Assembly: GCA_021904315.1 (NCBI GenBank)
Contig: CM038918.1
Coordinates: 18,429,349-18,493,348, forward strand
Source: Sphagnum magellanicum
Taxonomy: Eukaryota; Streptophyta; Sphagnopsida; Sphagnales; Sphagnaceae
DNA length: 64,000 nucleotides
Reading direction: 5' to 3'
The position numbers and the translations under genes were made by a program. Below, piece after piece: positions 34,481 to 47,590 of the stretch (positions are counted from its first letter, which is position 1; the number at the start of each line of letters is the position of its first letter). Under the pieces are notes generated by a model. It had not been told where the DNA came from. It worked only from the letters and a program-made list of their open reading frames with translations, and did not search any database.

Positions 34481-35382
34481 GTGAAAACATGACAATCCAA
34501 GCAATTCGACCAAAAAGCTGCTGCTGCTGAATGTAGAAGCTCTCCTCCGGACTGTAGTAGACTGTGTGCAAGAGCAGCAGCGCCGGGACATGTTGAAATT
34601 GTTGTCGCTGGAGGTGGGCGGTCAGGCACCGACAATGTTATAGGTTACATCAGGCACAACAGCAGTTTGGCATCAAGTTCTGATGATCCTGTACTGATGC
34701 ACCCCACTGTAATAAGTCCTGTGTTGTGCTGCACTAATCATAGTCCTGCCCAGCTGCACCCTGCAGGACCAGCGCCTTGACGATCAGCGGAGGAACAGAA
34801 ATTTCGTCATTTTACTCTTTAAAAAAATTGAAGTGTCGGGACTCAGATCGGAAGAAATTTCGTCATTTTATAAAATAAATGAAATCTAATAGTCTCGAGA
34901 AGTTCAGAGTAAATCTCACAAGGAAACATACGCCCCTTACACGTTACATGCCTCAACAAATTATTTGATGTTGGTGGTTTCTTGTGATTTGCTTGTCTTT
35001 CCGACAGTCGGTTACGCGCATGAATTTGGCTAAGAAGAGAAAAGGCTTGGAAAGAAGAAGTCATCTAGAAGTCATCCCGTCGACTAGTCCTGTAAGATGG
35101 CAATGGATTTTGCAGATCTCTCAATTGGGAAACCTCACAAGGAAACTAGTAATAACACGGAGCTTGTGGACCTTCTTCTTCAGGTTCCGCGGGAAGGGCC
35201 CTCGAATTCTCCCCCAAATTATACAGACAGTCTGTATATGTTGGAACTTTGTAATTGCACAACATTGTCCTTCTTGCTGCTTGCTAGTCGGTTACACGCA
35301 TAAACAAGAGAGGACAAGGAAAGAAAGAAGAAGAAGAAGACGGACCAGCTGCTACAACTTCTCCGAGTCCCTGGATCACTTC

Positions 35383-35393
35383 CTATAAATATA
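35383..35393 (+). promoter_or_regulatory. TATA box of the U2 small gene
   Basis: CTATAAATATA sits at the same place as in U1 relative to the predicted exon 1 donor (35,580), about 190 bases downstream. Confidence 0.5.
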
Positions 35394-35579
35394 TTTGTTG
35401 ATTTTCCTTTGTAACACATCTCTCAATTTTCGGAACTATCTCAATCCTTTGGGACAAAATCACTCCTTTCACCCTCTAGCATATTTCAACTGTCGTCTCC
35501 ATCTACAACAACAATATTCGATTCTGGCTAGTGCGCGGCGACCCCAATATTCTCACCTTCCAACTGCATAATCATTCAG

Positions 35580-35836
35580 GTAATTTGCCTCTTCATTCTG
35601 TATTGTGTAATGTGCAGCTAACTCCAGGTTGGTAGACTTCCTCTAAATTCCTTCTCCAGATTTCATCCTAGCTGCTAAAGGTTATCATTTCCAGGGTCAG
35701 GAACAAGGACCGCATGTCTGGTATTAATTCTCTTCCATCGAAAATTTTATATGTTTTGTAGTCGGTGAAATTTCCAGGCCCAGCAATATTATGATAATTT
35801 TTTGTTTCTGCTCATTGCGTCGACTTTGTTGTGCAG
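35580..35836 (+). other. Predicted 5'-UTR intron of the U2 gene (257 nt)
   Basis: The donor TTCAG/GTAATTT and acceptor TTGTGCAG/GACTGTAAATCC are kept between the units despite substitutions and indels inside the intron. Confidence 0.5.
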
Positions 35837-35937
35837 GACTGTAAATCCATAGCTGAAGCTGCTCATCAGGAGCCCGGCATCTCACAGACAATCCTGCACA
35901 GACGTGTTGTAAACTGACTTTGGTCGTTGTTGGAAAA

Positions 35938-36204
35938 ATGAAGAACTATCAGGTAGCGGCGCTGATGCAGCCGGTCGATGCACGGAAGATCGACCATGGT
36001 GTCTCTGGCGAGATGATCAGCAGTGACGGCAGTGAAGACAAGGCGTTTCATATAATTTCGTGCCCCGATGGAGGCTCGTCAAAATGGAATCCACCTCGAA
36101 AACCTCCACCGAAACCAAAGACCAGAGGCTCACAGAACGTCGGTCTCGACATTCATCTCTTGCCAAGCGTAGAATTGAAAGTTCGACCGGGAAAACTCTC
36201 GTGA
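35938..36204 (+). CDS. Small proline-rich protein, type I, copy U2 (88 aa)
   Basis: This is the duplicate of the U1 gene at 7,221-7,487, with the same start, stop and length. It begins MKNYQVAALM and keeps KWNPPRKPPPKPK near residues 50-62, preceded by PDGGSS. About eight residues differ from U1, and by my count amino-acid-changing differences outnumber silent ones. That is near the neutral expectation, so the frame is intact but not visibly under strong constraint. There is no signal peptide, membrane segment or known domain. Function unknown. Confidence 0.48.
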   Translation: MKNYQVAALMQPVDARKIDHGVSGEMISSDGSEDKAFHIISCPDGGSSKWNPPRKPPPKPKTRGSQNVGLDIHLLPSVELKVRPGKLS

Positions 36205-36903
36205 TATGAAGTCAGATTGCAATCCCTTGGTTGGACGACAAACGACTCCAAAGCTGCTGCTGCTTCACGACAATCGTAGGTCATCTGTGGCAAGCTTGAG
36301 CGCCGTGACTGATCTTAAACCCTAAACCCTGGCAGAGTTTAGCAAGCTAATTCTTTGGCGCCTCAAACAACGCAAATTTCCTTTGCACTGGGCATTCAAC
36401 AACATTTTGAATGACAAAATGTGGCCATTTTGGGGGGAAATTTCGCCAAAATGGCCAAATTTTCTGCCTGTCCAAAAGCTTTAAATTTGAAGCTTCCTTT
36501 TTCATGCTGAAATTACATAGTTCATCCTTGTCAATTCTAGTTCAAGCAAATTTGACTTGAGATTTCTCAGACAATATACTCATTCATTCTCCTTTGATTA
36601 ACCAGCAACTTACTGGAGAAGAACATTTTGTATGTATTCATTCATTCATTCATTTAAAGTAAATTCCTTAGAATTCTCAAATTGGAATTTCCATGGGAGT
36701 AGACTAAGGCTTATTGTACCTTGGGTGACCTTCACTCTTTTAAATCAAATTTTTGCATTGGAATTGCGTACTAGGATTTTGAATTAGAGAGAGATTCAAA
36801 AACATTTGTACTGCTCATTCTCCTTGCAATGATTTTGTCCATTTGTTTCAACAAAAAAAAAAAAAAAAAAAAACATTTTGAAAAAATTTGACCATGTCCA
36901 AAG

Positions 36904-37216
36904 TGTTAACAAATAGGAGATGTACTCGAGTGTAAACATAAATATTTATTGAAAGGAAACTAAAACATGATGCTCATAACACAAAACATAACATCAAGAA
37001 CTCTTCAAGGTTCTTGTCACATGAAATACACAAACTTGTGTAATGAAGAAAAAAGAATCAAACCATCAACACCAAGGTATTTAACTAAAAGACCAAACCA
37101 CAAATAACCAAACTAATATAAGTAAAGAACGTAATTCAACCTTATGAAAGTAACCTAATTACTTTCCTACTCCAGTAACAAATGAAACCTAACTAGTTGA
37201 ACTTGAATTCTCAACA
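36904..37216 (-). repeat. 3' LTR of a Copia element
   Basis: On the minus strand it runs from TGTTGAGAATTC to TTTGTTAACA (TG...CA), 313 bp. It is preceded by a polypurine tract, GCTTGAGGGGGAG (37,217-37,229), immediately downstream of the RNase H frame. No matching 5' LTR is found in the window. Confidence 0.75.
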
Positions 37217-37261
37217 CTCCCCCTCAAGCTCAAATCCACTTCTAGTACACCAAGCATTTTT

Positions 37262-38530
37262 CTAAACCTTCTTTAGCTTGTCTATACCTAAAGCCTTAGT
37301 GAAAATGTCAGCAACTTGATCTTCAGTACTGACATGAATAAGATCAATTTCTTTTGCTAGAATTTTTTCTCTAATAAAGTGGTAGTGCACCTCAATGTGT
37401 TTTATCCCAGCATGATAGACCGGGTTGTTAGCAAATAGTATGCTATTGATGTTATCACAATAAATAACAACAAGAACATCCACTGACTGTCCTAATTTGA
37501 AAGTAGTTTTTGTAACCAAAATATTTCACATGTAGCAATTGTTGCACCTCTATATTCTACTTCCGTGCTTAATAGTGCAATTGTTGGTTGTTTTTTACTA
37601 CTCTAACCAATAACACCACTTCCAAAAAAAAACATGAAACCACCGGTCGATCTTCTATCTGAAACATTGCTAGCCCAATAAGCATCTATGTATCCATGTA
37701 CTTATAATTGGCTCTTGGCTTCATAAAAAATTCCACATTACAAAATATGTTTTATGTACCTTAGTATGCGCCTCACTGCATCTAAATGTGGCTTTCGTGG
37801 TGTTCGCATGAATTGACTTACCACTCCAACTGCATAACTCAAATCTGGCCTTGTGATGGTCATGTAAATCTAACTCCCCATTAAGCGTCTATACATAATG
37901 GTATCCTCCACAAGGTCTCCTTCATCTACACTTAACTTCACATTTTGCTCCAATGGAATTGAAATGGGTTTGTAACCTATCATCCCATATTCGGATAATT
38001 TATTCAAGGCATATTGCCTTTGTAATAACCATATCCCTTTAGGGGATTGAATTACTTCAATGTCGAGGAAGTAACGCAACTTTCCCAAATCTTTCATCTC
38101 AAACTTTTACTTCAAAAGCTTCTTCAAATCAAAGATGTCTGCATCACTATCTCCTGTGATAATCAAGTCATCAACATAGATGACTATGACTACAATCCCA
38201 TGATTTGTCTTTTTCACATATAGTGAAAAATTTGCATTGGATGTTTGAAATCCACTTGTGACAAAATACTAACCTATTTTGTCTAACCAAGCTCTAGGTG
38301 TTTGCTTCAAGCCATACAAAGCTTTCTTCAACCTACAAACCAAATTAGGGTGTGTTTGGTCCACATAACTTGGTGGTTGTTCCATGTACACTTCTTCCTG
38401 TAAATCTCCATGAAGAAAAGCATTCTTTACATCCATTTGATGTAAAGACCATCCTTTTGCTGCTACCATAGCAATGATTGCTCTTACAGTTGTCATTTTG
38501 ACAACTTGGTTGTCATTAGATGATCCTTCA
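37262..38530 (-). pseudogene. Copia reverse transcriptase and RNase H
   Basis: These are the 3' parts of a Ty1/Copia polyprotein. [38 protein letters not shown] and [17 protein letters not shown] lie in 38,269-38,520. MKDLGKLRYFLDIEV lies in 37,870-38,097. The RNase H end (IYCDNINSILFANNP, HIEVHYHFIREK, EDQVADIFTKALG) lies in 37,262-37,519. Stops separate these frames. The Copia integrase, protease and gag are absent; upstream the frame continues into Gypsy-type sequence. Confidence 0.85.
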
Positions 38531-40315
38531 TCATTAGGATGGTTTGAACCTAAAGAGCATCTGCCTTTCCAAGACAAGCCCTTCTCAAACAGGTCCTCCA
38601 CTTTGAATTGCTGGAACATCTTGTCAAGACTTTTAATGGGTCCCACAAAAAAGGTATGTTGTGTCTCCCCATGTTATACAATGTTTACAACATTCAAAGG
38701 AGCATTTCCACATTAGCCCTAGGTCCATGCCTAACTTGTATAGTGTTTTTTTCTACATCAACCACTACCCCAATCTTCATGAGGAAGTCTAAACCTAACA
38801 AAAGGTCATATGTATCTGTATCCACCACCAAAAACACCATATTGCAAACAACATTGCCAACATGCATAGGTATGTCATCTAGCCTTCCCAAAGTAATGGT
38901 GACAATCCCAGATGTTGTTTTGTATGTCTCATGTCCTAAGACCAAATGCATGATCCCAAGCTCTCATATTATATTAACTGCCATTATTGACATAGATGTG
39001 CCAATGTCCACAAGTCCTTCAATCATCACATTGTTGATTTCTATAGGCAAGTGCATGGTTTTACCTTTATAATTTTTGTTCACTGAAAACCTTCTGACAG
39101 TAGGGGTGTTGTTGATAGTAACAACCTGATTCCTACCAATCTCTTCATCTTTCCTTCTTCTAGTTAGTTTAACCAACCATTCAAGATATTCCAATTCTCT
39201 AGGAATCCTCATGATTGTCTCCAATGGGGTTAGAAAAATCCAGCCCTTCATGAAATGTAGAAGAATTTTGATCTTGCACCAGAATTGGGTATTGCTTCCT
39301 TGGTCTTGTCTCATGCATTAGCGCCTTCAACTTGTTCAGCAATTCCTTCTACTTCATTAGCTGACATCAAGAGTCTTCTTTTGGGAATCTTGTTTCCAAA
39401 TGACAAATGGTGATTGGCACCACAAATCCTGTTCAATTTAGTCAGTGTGGCCCTTTCATCATTGACCAACACCTCAAGGTAATTGGTAGTATAGTTAGAA
39501 GGCTTAGTGTCCTTTTTCCAACAACGATCCTCTGAGTGCCCCATACCATTGTAGAATGAACACCTTATGCCATAATTTTCAACCCTATGTCCTCCACCAC
39601 ATTTGCCACATTTGGGCCACATATCATTGTGCTTTGGATAGGCCATTGCAATGTGGTCTTCAGCTTGGCATAACTGACACCTAGATGCACTCCTAGAAGA
39701 GCTAACATTTGTTCCATTTCTACTACCAGATTCCCTAAAAAAATGTATCAAAGTCTCATTTAACACTGACAACTATTTATCAGTAGATGATTCCCTAGTT
39801 ACATCCTCCTTGAAAGGATCATATGGTGTTTCCCCCAAATCTCCTAGCACCCTCTCTATCTCTGTTGTTACGATCACTAATTCTTTAATGTCTCTGTATG
39901 TCCTCATGACACAAAGTTTTTTAAGTTTTGGCCTGAATCGAGCTAGAAACCTTCTTCTATGCTCATTGATCCTCCCTCTCTGAAAGAAATTATCCAACCT
40001 TTCAAAATATTTCTCAACCCGCTCTCTAGGTTTTTTTTTGATTACATCAAGTTTGACACAAATTTCATCTACATCAACATCACCAAACTTCTAAACAATT
40101 AGAATCCTTAAGATAATCCAATCTGACGATGGTGGATTGAGCTTCTTGAACCACTTTTTTGTTCTGCCGTGCAAGTTCAATTTGGCTATCTTAAACATCT
40201 TATCATCATTGAAATTTTTGACATCAACTACCATGGTCAGATGCTCAGCCCAATCATTTACATCTTCATGGTCCCTACCCTAATACAACTCATCCATACC
40301 TTGAGGACTAGTCAT
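38531..40315 (-). pseudogene. Gypsy gag and protease joined to Copia RT
   Basis: The start codon is at 40,313-40,315 (MTSPQGMDELY, then a stop). Capsid-like sequence includes FFQRGRINEHRRRFLARFRP (near 39,990). Three Cys/His knuckles follow (39,540-39,690), including CGKCGGGHRVENYGIRC and CSFYNGMGHSEDRC. The protease region reads VDIGTSMSIM (near 39,000; the usual Thr of the active site is Ile) and DTDTYDLLLGLDFLMKIG (near 38,810). Downstream the frame 38,269-38,646 starts in this sequence and ends in Copia RT without a break. The join lies near 38,520-38,560. Confidence 0.75.
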
Positions 40316-40995
40316 GGTGATTAGTTGGATTTTGATTAAATAATGAAAATTACTAGGATAGACTATCTAGGGAGAATCTTTGTAAGTGCAGAAACCCTTA
40401 TGATCACAAATATTACCAATCCATTTTCCTTCTACAATGTACTTAGTACACAAATTATTCCTTCTACCTATGTCATCATTACAAGATCCAAGGATAAGGG
40501 ATTTAGGTGAGGTATTAGTACTTGGAGTTTGACTCAAGTTACCACATCATGCAACCATAAATATATTATATCCAATGTAGAAGCACTTAATGTCAACACT
40601 AGAAAGGCACTGCTTGACAATCCTATTTCCACATTCGGCCTTCATCTAAGTTATTAATGAAGGATTCATAATCATTTTGAAAATCAAGTTTCAATTTCTA
40701 GGAACTAAAAGAGAAAGTGCTACCTGGGTTACTAATGAAAATCAACTAATCTAGTGACTATAGAGTTTATATTGTGTTTTTGGAAAAACACAATTTTGTT
40801 AAAGGATATGATTCTAATAGGTTTCTAGAATTCATGACATCTTCCTAAATAGAATTTAAAGGTCATCCTACACTTATCTATTCGAAGAAATCCTAATGAT
40901 TTCCTTGTGCTACTGGAATAAGATCTTGAGAAATAATTGGCAAAGGTGAGAAAGTTTGCTCATCTGAACTATCTATTTTCCATGCTTGCTGAAGC
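40316..40995 (-). other. Leader of the chimeric retroelement, no gene
   Basis: This is AT-rich sequence upstream of gag on the minus strand. Together with 41,821-42,430 it probably formed the untranslated leader. A TGGTATTAGAATAGG string (minus strand, ending near 42,447) resembles a primer-binding site for initiator tRNA-Met, which suggests the original 5' LTR lay to its right. Confidence 0.4.
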
Positions 40996-41815
40996 TGATG
41001 CGCTCCCAAGTCCCTAGTTAGACTCAAGTTGGGTCTAAGTTACTTTCACAGTGGAATTGTGAAGAACTTGGGGCACGCTCCCAGCTTTCAGCACTAGAAG
41101 GGGTAGAGGGGCGTGTTGAAGCTCCAAGATGGGACTAGGAAGAGTGACAAACTATTCACTTACTCAAACCTGCAGCAAACTAACCAACAAGTTGATTAGT
41201 TCACATTCTGGAACACCTTTGGTGCTAGGACAAGCCATGGGCAACTCTGGTTTCACTTGACTCACCATGGCCCGGACTCAGGGGAAGCCACCACCTTCCC
41301 CCATATAGTATACTTTGTGCCTCTCCGCAGCACCCACATCTGAATGGCTTTTTGTCCCGAGGCTCCCAAGGAGGAGTCCCAAAACTATCCCAGTTTGGAC
41401 TTTCGGGACTTTGCACGATCATAACTCTTTGTTCAGACCTTTGATTGGGATGAGGTTTAAAGAAAAGTTGTAGCTATCCTCGAGAGCTTTTCAACGGTGT
41501 GTCGCATTCCACCTGCACGCACCGAGGTCAGGTCGATTCCTGACTTTTAGTGGTCGGGAGTCAAACTGCTAGTTTGACTCCCGACCCTTCTTTTTGCCAT
41601 AACTTGTGTTGCAGATGTCCAAATGGCCCATGCAAGGCCATTTTCGACATCTAAACTTCAATAACTTTCCAATGATGTAAAGAACACCTCAATGCGAGGT
41701 GTTTTGACCCCTGCAATTGAACTTTGAAGTTTCAGTAGTCCTAGAGGACTCCCATGTCCCAATTTCGGGAGTGTGAGTTTCATCCTCACACTTCCTTCAA
41801 CGTAGGGTTGAGATA
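40996..41815 (-). mobile_element. Solo LTR 1
   Basis: This 820-bp repeat matches 42,556-43,370 throughout. GAAGC flanks it on both sides (40,991-40,995 and 41,816-41,820), a 5-bp target duplication. On the minus strand it starts TATCTCAACCC (TG expected) and ends GCGCATCA. No element body lies between it and the next copy, so it is a solo LTR left after recombination. Confidence 0.75.
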
Positions 41816-41820
41816 GAAGC

Positions 41821-42550
41821 TCAACATTTTGCCAAAGCCTCTAGCACACCAATTGTGATGATAGACTTGATGTTTCAACTCTGAGAATCTTGTCACCGGA
41901 TTGGAACAAGACTTCAATTCCAAAAATGAAAAATTCGGTGAAGTGATCAAGAGATCTGGCAAAATAAGGTATCCAAATATCTCCAACCCTAGGAACTTCC
42001 TTGGCTCCATCTGACACAATATGGGTGGATTTATGTGAAGTATGAGGTGAAGTGGAACTACTACTACAACTCTACACTTTTATACGAATCGCTTGTTCCA
42101 TCTTGTAACTTTACCCACACTTTCACCCTAGACACACATCCATTATGTGTGACTTTGATAGCAATGTTTCCAACTTGTGCCTCTGTAGGGTTGAATCCCA
42201 CCATAGTTAGCACCCCAAATCCAACCAACCATAAGACAACAGATCCAACTTGAGGGAATGGTTAACTGGAAGAGTTGTTGAAGTTCTTAATAATCTGCTG
42301 ATCATGGATTACTTAAAGATCAGTGACAAACTAGTTTGAATCAAAATCAGACATAGTTTCCTGAGACATAACACCTATCACCACACATAATGTTGTTCCA
42401 AATTAATAGATGTGTACCTAATTCGACCTATTCTAATACCAAAAACTAGGACGCAAGATAAACAAAACACAAATCATATACATACCGAATGGCAAATACA
42501 TTCTCAGAGTTTCACATTGGCATGAGCCAGAGGCCACTTAAGTTCTGTCC
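41821..42550 (-). other. Retroelement leader with primer-binding-site-like motif
   Basis: This sequence lies between the two solo LTRs. A minus-strand TGGTATTAGAATAGG string near 42,433-42,447 resembles the initiator-Met tRNA binding site of plant LTR elements. No gene is apparent. Confidence 0.35.
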
Positions 42551-42555
42551 AATAA

Positions 42556-43370
42556 TGACGCGCTCCTAAGTCCCTTGCTAAACCCACTTGAGGGTCCAAG
42601 CACGTTGAATTGTGGAAAGTTGGGACTTGAAGGCTGTTCCCGACTTCCTGCACTAAAAAGGGGTAGAGGGGCATGCTAGAAGTCCTGGGATTAGACTAGG
42701 AAGAGGAACAGGTATTATCTCACTCGAATCTGCATCCAAAACCAATCACAAGACGGTTAGTTCACATTCGGGAACACCCTTGGGTGTTGGGACAAGCCAC
42801 GGGCACTTGGACACACTTGATTCACCATGGCCAGGACTCGGGGGAAGCCACCACCTTCCCCCATACAGTATTCTTTGCAGCTCTCGGTGGAGGCTACATT
42901 CAAATGGCTCTTTTTCTCGGGATTCTCAAGGAGGAGTCTCGAAATTGTCCTGGGTTGAAGTCCTGGAACTTTGGGAGCTCATATCTCCCATCTTCAACCT
43001 CCGATCGGAGTGAGATTTAAACCAAAGTTGTAGCTCTCCTCGAGAGCTTTCCAATGCCATGTCGCACTCCTTCAACAGACGTCAGGAAGAGGTCGATTCC
43101 CAATTTTTAGTGGTCGGGAGTTGCTAGTTTGACTCCCGGCCCTTCTTTTGCCCATAACTTGGACTACAGATGTTCAAATGGCAAATGCGAGGCCATTTTG
43201 GGCATCTACACTTCAAGACCTTTCCATTGATATAAAAAACACCTCAATGCAAGGTGTTTTGACCCTTGAACTCAAGCTCTAAATTTTCGGGAGTCCCGGA
43301 GGACTCCAACTTCCCACTTTTGGGGGTGTGAGTTTCATCCTTACACTTATCCCAAAGTGGGGTTGCGACA
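42556..43370 (-). mobile_element. Solo LTR 2
   Basis: This 815-bp repeat, related to solo LTR 1, runs on the minus strand from TGTCGCAACCCC to GGAGCGCGTCA. AATAA flanks it on both sides (42,551-42,555 and 43,371-43,375). Independent target duplications show two separate insertions of the same family in the same orientation. Confidence 0.8.
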
Positions 43371-43375
43371 AATAA

Positions 43376-44342
43376 CCACATAAGACACTACCTTTTTCAT
43401 CAAAGTGAAGCTTGAGGTTTCTAAGGAGTCAAATCACTCTGATATTTCTCTCTTGAGCCCACTGACCTTCTTTTTTCTTTTCAAATTCTTCAGACCACAC
43501 GAACCCAAGACCACATTGGACTTCCACGGGAACTCAAATTCTTGTTTACATTCAGTGACAAATCCTTCAGCCCATACAAATCACATAATCCAGTGTTCCT
43601 GACACCATCCCTCCACTTGACAAAGCATAAAAAACAAGAAGACAACACATATCCACTTCCCCCAATGACTGCTTCAAAAGTCTTACAAAGAACCACAATC
43701 TTCCTTTGTATGATTCACCCCATAACTTCAATGGACTGTTGCAATTCTTCGGAGTTTCCAAAAATTAGGGTACTTTCTCATGAAATGCAAGCCAACAAAA
43801 CCCACATACGAATCAACCCAAACACACACTTTGAGAAGAATTTATGGCCGTTTTCGAAACCTTTAAACTTCTCATCATCCCCCTTATCAACCATCAAAAC
43901 CAACCTTTAGACAAAATTTCTGCCTCTTTTAGTACATTGTGCAATGGATTTTCTTATACTTCAATTCGAAACAAATATCTAAAAACAAGTCTTGAACTAC
44001 CTCCTTGTATCTGAATGCTAAAACCAAACTACTTATCTGCTTTGCTAGTCATCCTTCCGTCGCTACACTACGAGATTTCATCAAGTGCACTTCACTTGGC
44101 AACTCCCTTGCCACATAGTCATCTTGCGTCCAACAGCAACACACATAGCCCAAATAAAAAAAAATGACACAAAGATTTCAATGCCATCAAACACCACTAC
44201 ATCTCCATATAATGCTCTTCCTTGTCTCCACACCGTTGAAAATAAACACTACCAACCGCCAACAAAAAAAAAAACATGCTTCCTTGAAAAACCCTAAAAC
44301 CACTTTCTATTCACACTCAAAACCCTAAAGTTAGAAACTTGT
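43376..44342. other. Stretch without a supported gene
   Basis: Overlapping open frames lie on both strands (for example 43,542-43,910 plus), but none has a recognisable domain or a second copy. This may include the remains of the chimeric element's 5' LTR. The right arm begins near 44,343. Confidence 0.4.
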
Positions 44343-47300
44343 TACACCACCATCATTGAATCATCTTACATCAGTAATTTTGCAATCCAACCTCTTTTGT
44401 ATGAATGGTTGCTTATTTAAAGCAACCCGGAAGCCTAGAATTTTTATTGCAAAGCTATTGCTACCTCCCATCACAACAGCTGACATATTGCAGGAGGTCG
44501 ATTTTTGACATGAAAAATATTGTCGACTTACTACAAGCGTTCGATTTTTGACCTGGATAGATTTTGACATTTAATTTGAGCTAACTTGACGTCATGTAAA
44601 TTCTTCTCTCCTTTCTACATTTTCCAAATCTATGGTGTGTTTATTAATAAAGCTTTACAGGGTTACATCATTATTGCTACCTTTTCTTTCAATTTAAGCT
44701 CCTAAAACTTTTCAAGCATCTGCAATCTCTTACCATGGCCAGTATGCAGCAGCTAAAACAATTGCCAGAACAGTTCTTGAGAAGAGCCAGCAGCCTCAGG
44801 TATCGTCTGGCTTCGCCTGGAGGTTGGAATTAGAGTTTAAGGTTAATGTTAAGTTTTGCAGGCAACTAATAATTAATTAATTTTAATTTAATATAATTTC
44901 AATTTTCTATCAGTTATATTAACTAATAAATTAATCTATACTATTAATCAAGAAATTATAACCCTAATTGAAGAACCAGTTTCAAACCCAGTCTAGTTTG
45001 GAATTGGGTTTAGTTCACCCACTGTACAATCTGCTTACAGCCCAGTATTATGAATTGTGTCATATTAATGTTTTCCCAGCAATTAAAAGTCTCCACGTGA
45101 CTAAAACAGCTACATCTTTCTTACTTATTATCTTTGCAGAAACAATTTGAAGAAATATATATGTTTAAAATCCAGTTAAATCACATGCCAATAGAAGATC
45201 TTATGCTAGGTCATTGATATCATTAAGTTAGTCAGTCATCTTGCAAACAACCTAGCCTTCAGCTATAAGTCCTCTGCAACAGCCCATTTTTTTCTTTTTT
45301 CTTCTTTTGAGAATCTGCCCACATGGTTACAACAGTCTTGGACTCCAAAGTCAATGTGACGATATTCTTAAAACAATATAAACCTACAAAAAAACAAAAT
45401 TTGCAGAACTACTGCTGCCAAATGATGGCCCAAGAAGTTTTTAAGAAAGAGTGTACCAAAATAGAAGACAAGGAAAAGTTGCTAGTCCTTAAATTGAGTA
45501 GCCTTTGGAAGCATGGAGGTAAAAAAAATGCTTTAGTTGTTTTCCAAGACTTTATAAAGTTGGTTAATAGTACATAAACAAGGGTTTTGTACATGCCAAG
45601 AATAAACATTTATATATTGTATATTAGAGAGATATAACTGTAAGTAGCAAGTTTACGATGGTATTATTGAAGAAAGAAAAAAAATTGGTTCAATTTTTGT
45701 TTCTTTCCACATGTTAATTGAAAGTAGATTGAGCTAATTAATTATAAGAATATGAAATAGTTCTTGCATTTTCTTGCTTTCAAGAATTTTCAAAAAATTC
45801 ATTAGTCAAATATAGTTGGTTGGGAGAGGACATTTTACATGCATGATGTGGTTGTGAACAAAATCAAATTGTTAATTGAAGATGTTAGGTTGTATGATTA
45901 AGTCATAATTGTTAATTAGTAATCTTGGATTTCCATCTATGCTTACATGGTTGAAGATTGGTAGCAACTCCTTTGTTATTATCCTTGCAACAAGTTGATA
46001 AAATCATTTATGATGATTGGAAGCACAATTTTTTGAATGTTGTGGTGTTTTTTAGTGGGCTTCAGAAACAATTGCATCTAATTAAATCAATCACTTTTGA
46101 AACTAATGGGGTGAGTTTTTTTAAGGCAATAAAACAAATGTGATAGTTGAATTGAAAAATCAAAATACACCATTCATAATTGTTTTGTACATTGTATGAA
46201 CTATCACATCAATTTGATGGTCTGAACCTTTTCTAAATTGGGCATTGTGAGAAAGATTGAAGGGATGCTAAAAAAAATTCTATGCATAATTCTCTCATAG
46301 TTAAAACAGAACCCATTAGTTTCTTGAATGGGTTGACATTGTGTAAATAGTGGGTCAACGGATTTTGAGCAACATCCACACTCGCTGAATTTCAATGCTG
46401 CTCTCAACTAAGAAATTTTTTTAATAATATTGTGCCCTAGTTTTGAAGATGCATCAAGATGCCAACACAATCACACAACTTACCCATATTAATAATTTGG
46501 AGTTGTTTTGCGACTTAGAGATAATGTTATGAATTCTTTTTGTATCACGTACATGCTTGAAAATATTAAATTCTCCTAGTTCCATAGTGTTATATAATTT
46601 TGTTCCTATAGACAATTTATGTTAAGCAGATATTTATTGCTGGTACATTATATGACTTGAAATGTTCAATGGGTATGTGATGTATGTGGGGGGGATTCTT
46701 TAATTTTTATATAACCATTGGTCCCAGGTTGTTGGAAAAACAATCAGAGTCAAAGAACCTCTAATTCTGGTTATTTCAATCCCCTCAAAGAACCGTTGGG
46801 TTTCATAAAACAACCAGAAGTTTTCTAGGAGGTTAATTTTCTAGCAGGGCAAAAAAATAAAGCCTGCTGGTATATATCAGAACCGGGTATTTTATTTTTG
46901 AGAACCATGATTGTCAACCCCATGATTGATACCCAGACTGGAATGCACACCTCTGACCCACTCTCTACTGTTTTTTAAAAATTCCATCATGCCCGAATAA
47001 AAACATTCTCGTTGCCCGGAAAGGAGAGCTTTTTTTTTGTCTCCAGCCGTTCATTTTCACCGTCGCGCTTTCTTCGGCGCAGCTACGAGCGTCGGAGTTC
47101 ATGGCCCGACGAGCTCCCCTACCCTTCCATCTTCTTCGCAGCGACAAATCGTCCCCAAATCGTGAACCAGAAGTTTCAAATCCTTCACGTCAACTGCAGC
47201 TGCTTAAGATAATTTCCTCTGAATTGATCTGCACTAATTGACGCCGTCGAGGCGGACGATGATTAAGGAAGGCGTTACGACAATGTGGTTGATTAGTCCT

Positions 47301-47590
47301 CTTCAAAGCAAAAGTCTAAACGCAAGTGCAAGAAAGATTCGTCGCAGTTTCTGTAAAGTTGCAATCCAATTTCTATCCACCTTCGTGTGTTGCATTTGGA
47401 GGAGTACTTCACCTGTAATATTTTTGTAGTTCATTATCAAGCACCGAGCATGTGCGGCGGGCTAATTTTGGAGGTTATCCGTGAGTGACAGTGTGCGCGG
47501 AAGGTTACAGCTCGAAGATGCATAGAAACTACTACTGCGCCGCAACTCGCGGCAACTCTTGTCCATTTCAGTGTGTACGAATTAGGGTAT

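Larger units (their letters stand above)
34488..36903 (+). repeat. Unit U2, segmental duplication of U1
   Basis: It is a direct copy of about 5,780-8,160. It keeps the upstream direct repeats, the TATA box, leader intron and 88-residue frame. It ends at CATGTCCAAAG, exactly where a Copia LTR starts. A run of 21 A lies at 36,853-36,873. Confidence 0.85.

Noticed and set aside
43542-43910. 122-codon plus-strand frame
   Set aside because: It has no domain and no second copy, competing frames lie on the other strand, and it sits in likely degraded LTR sequence.
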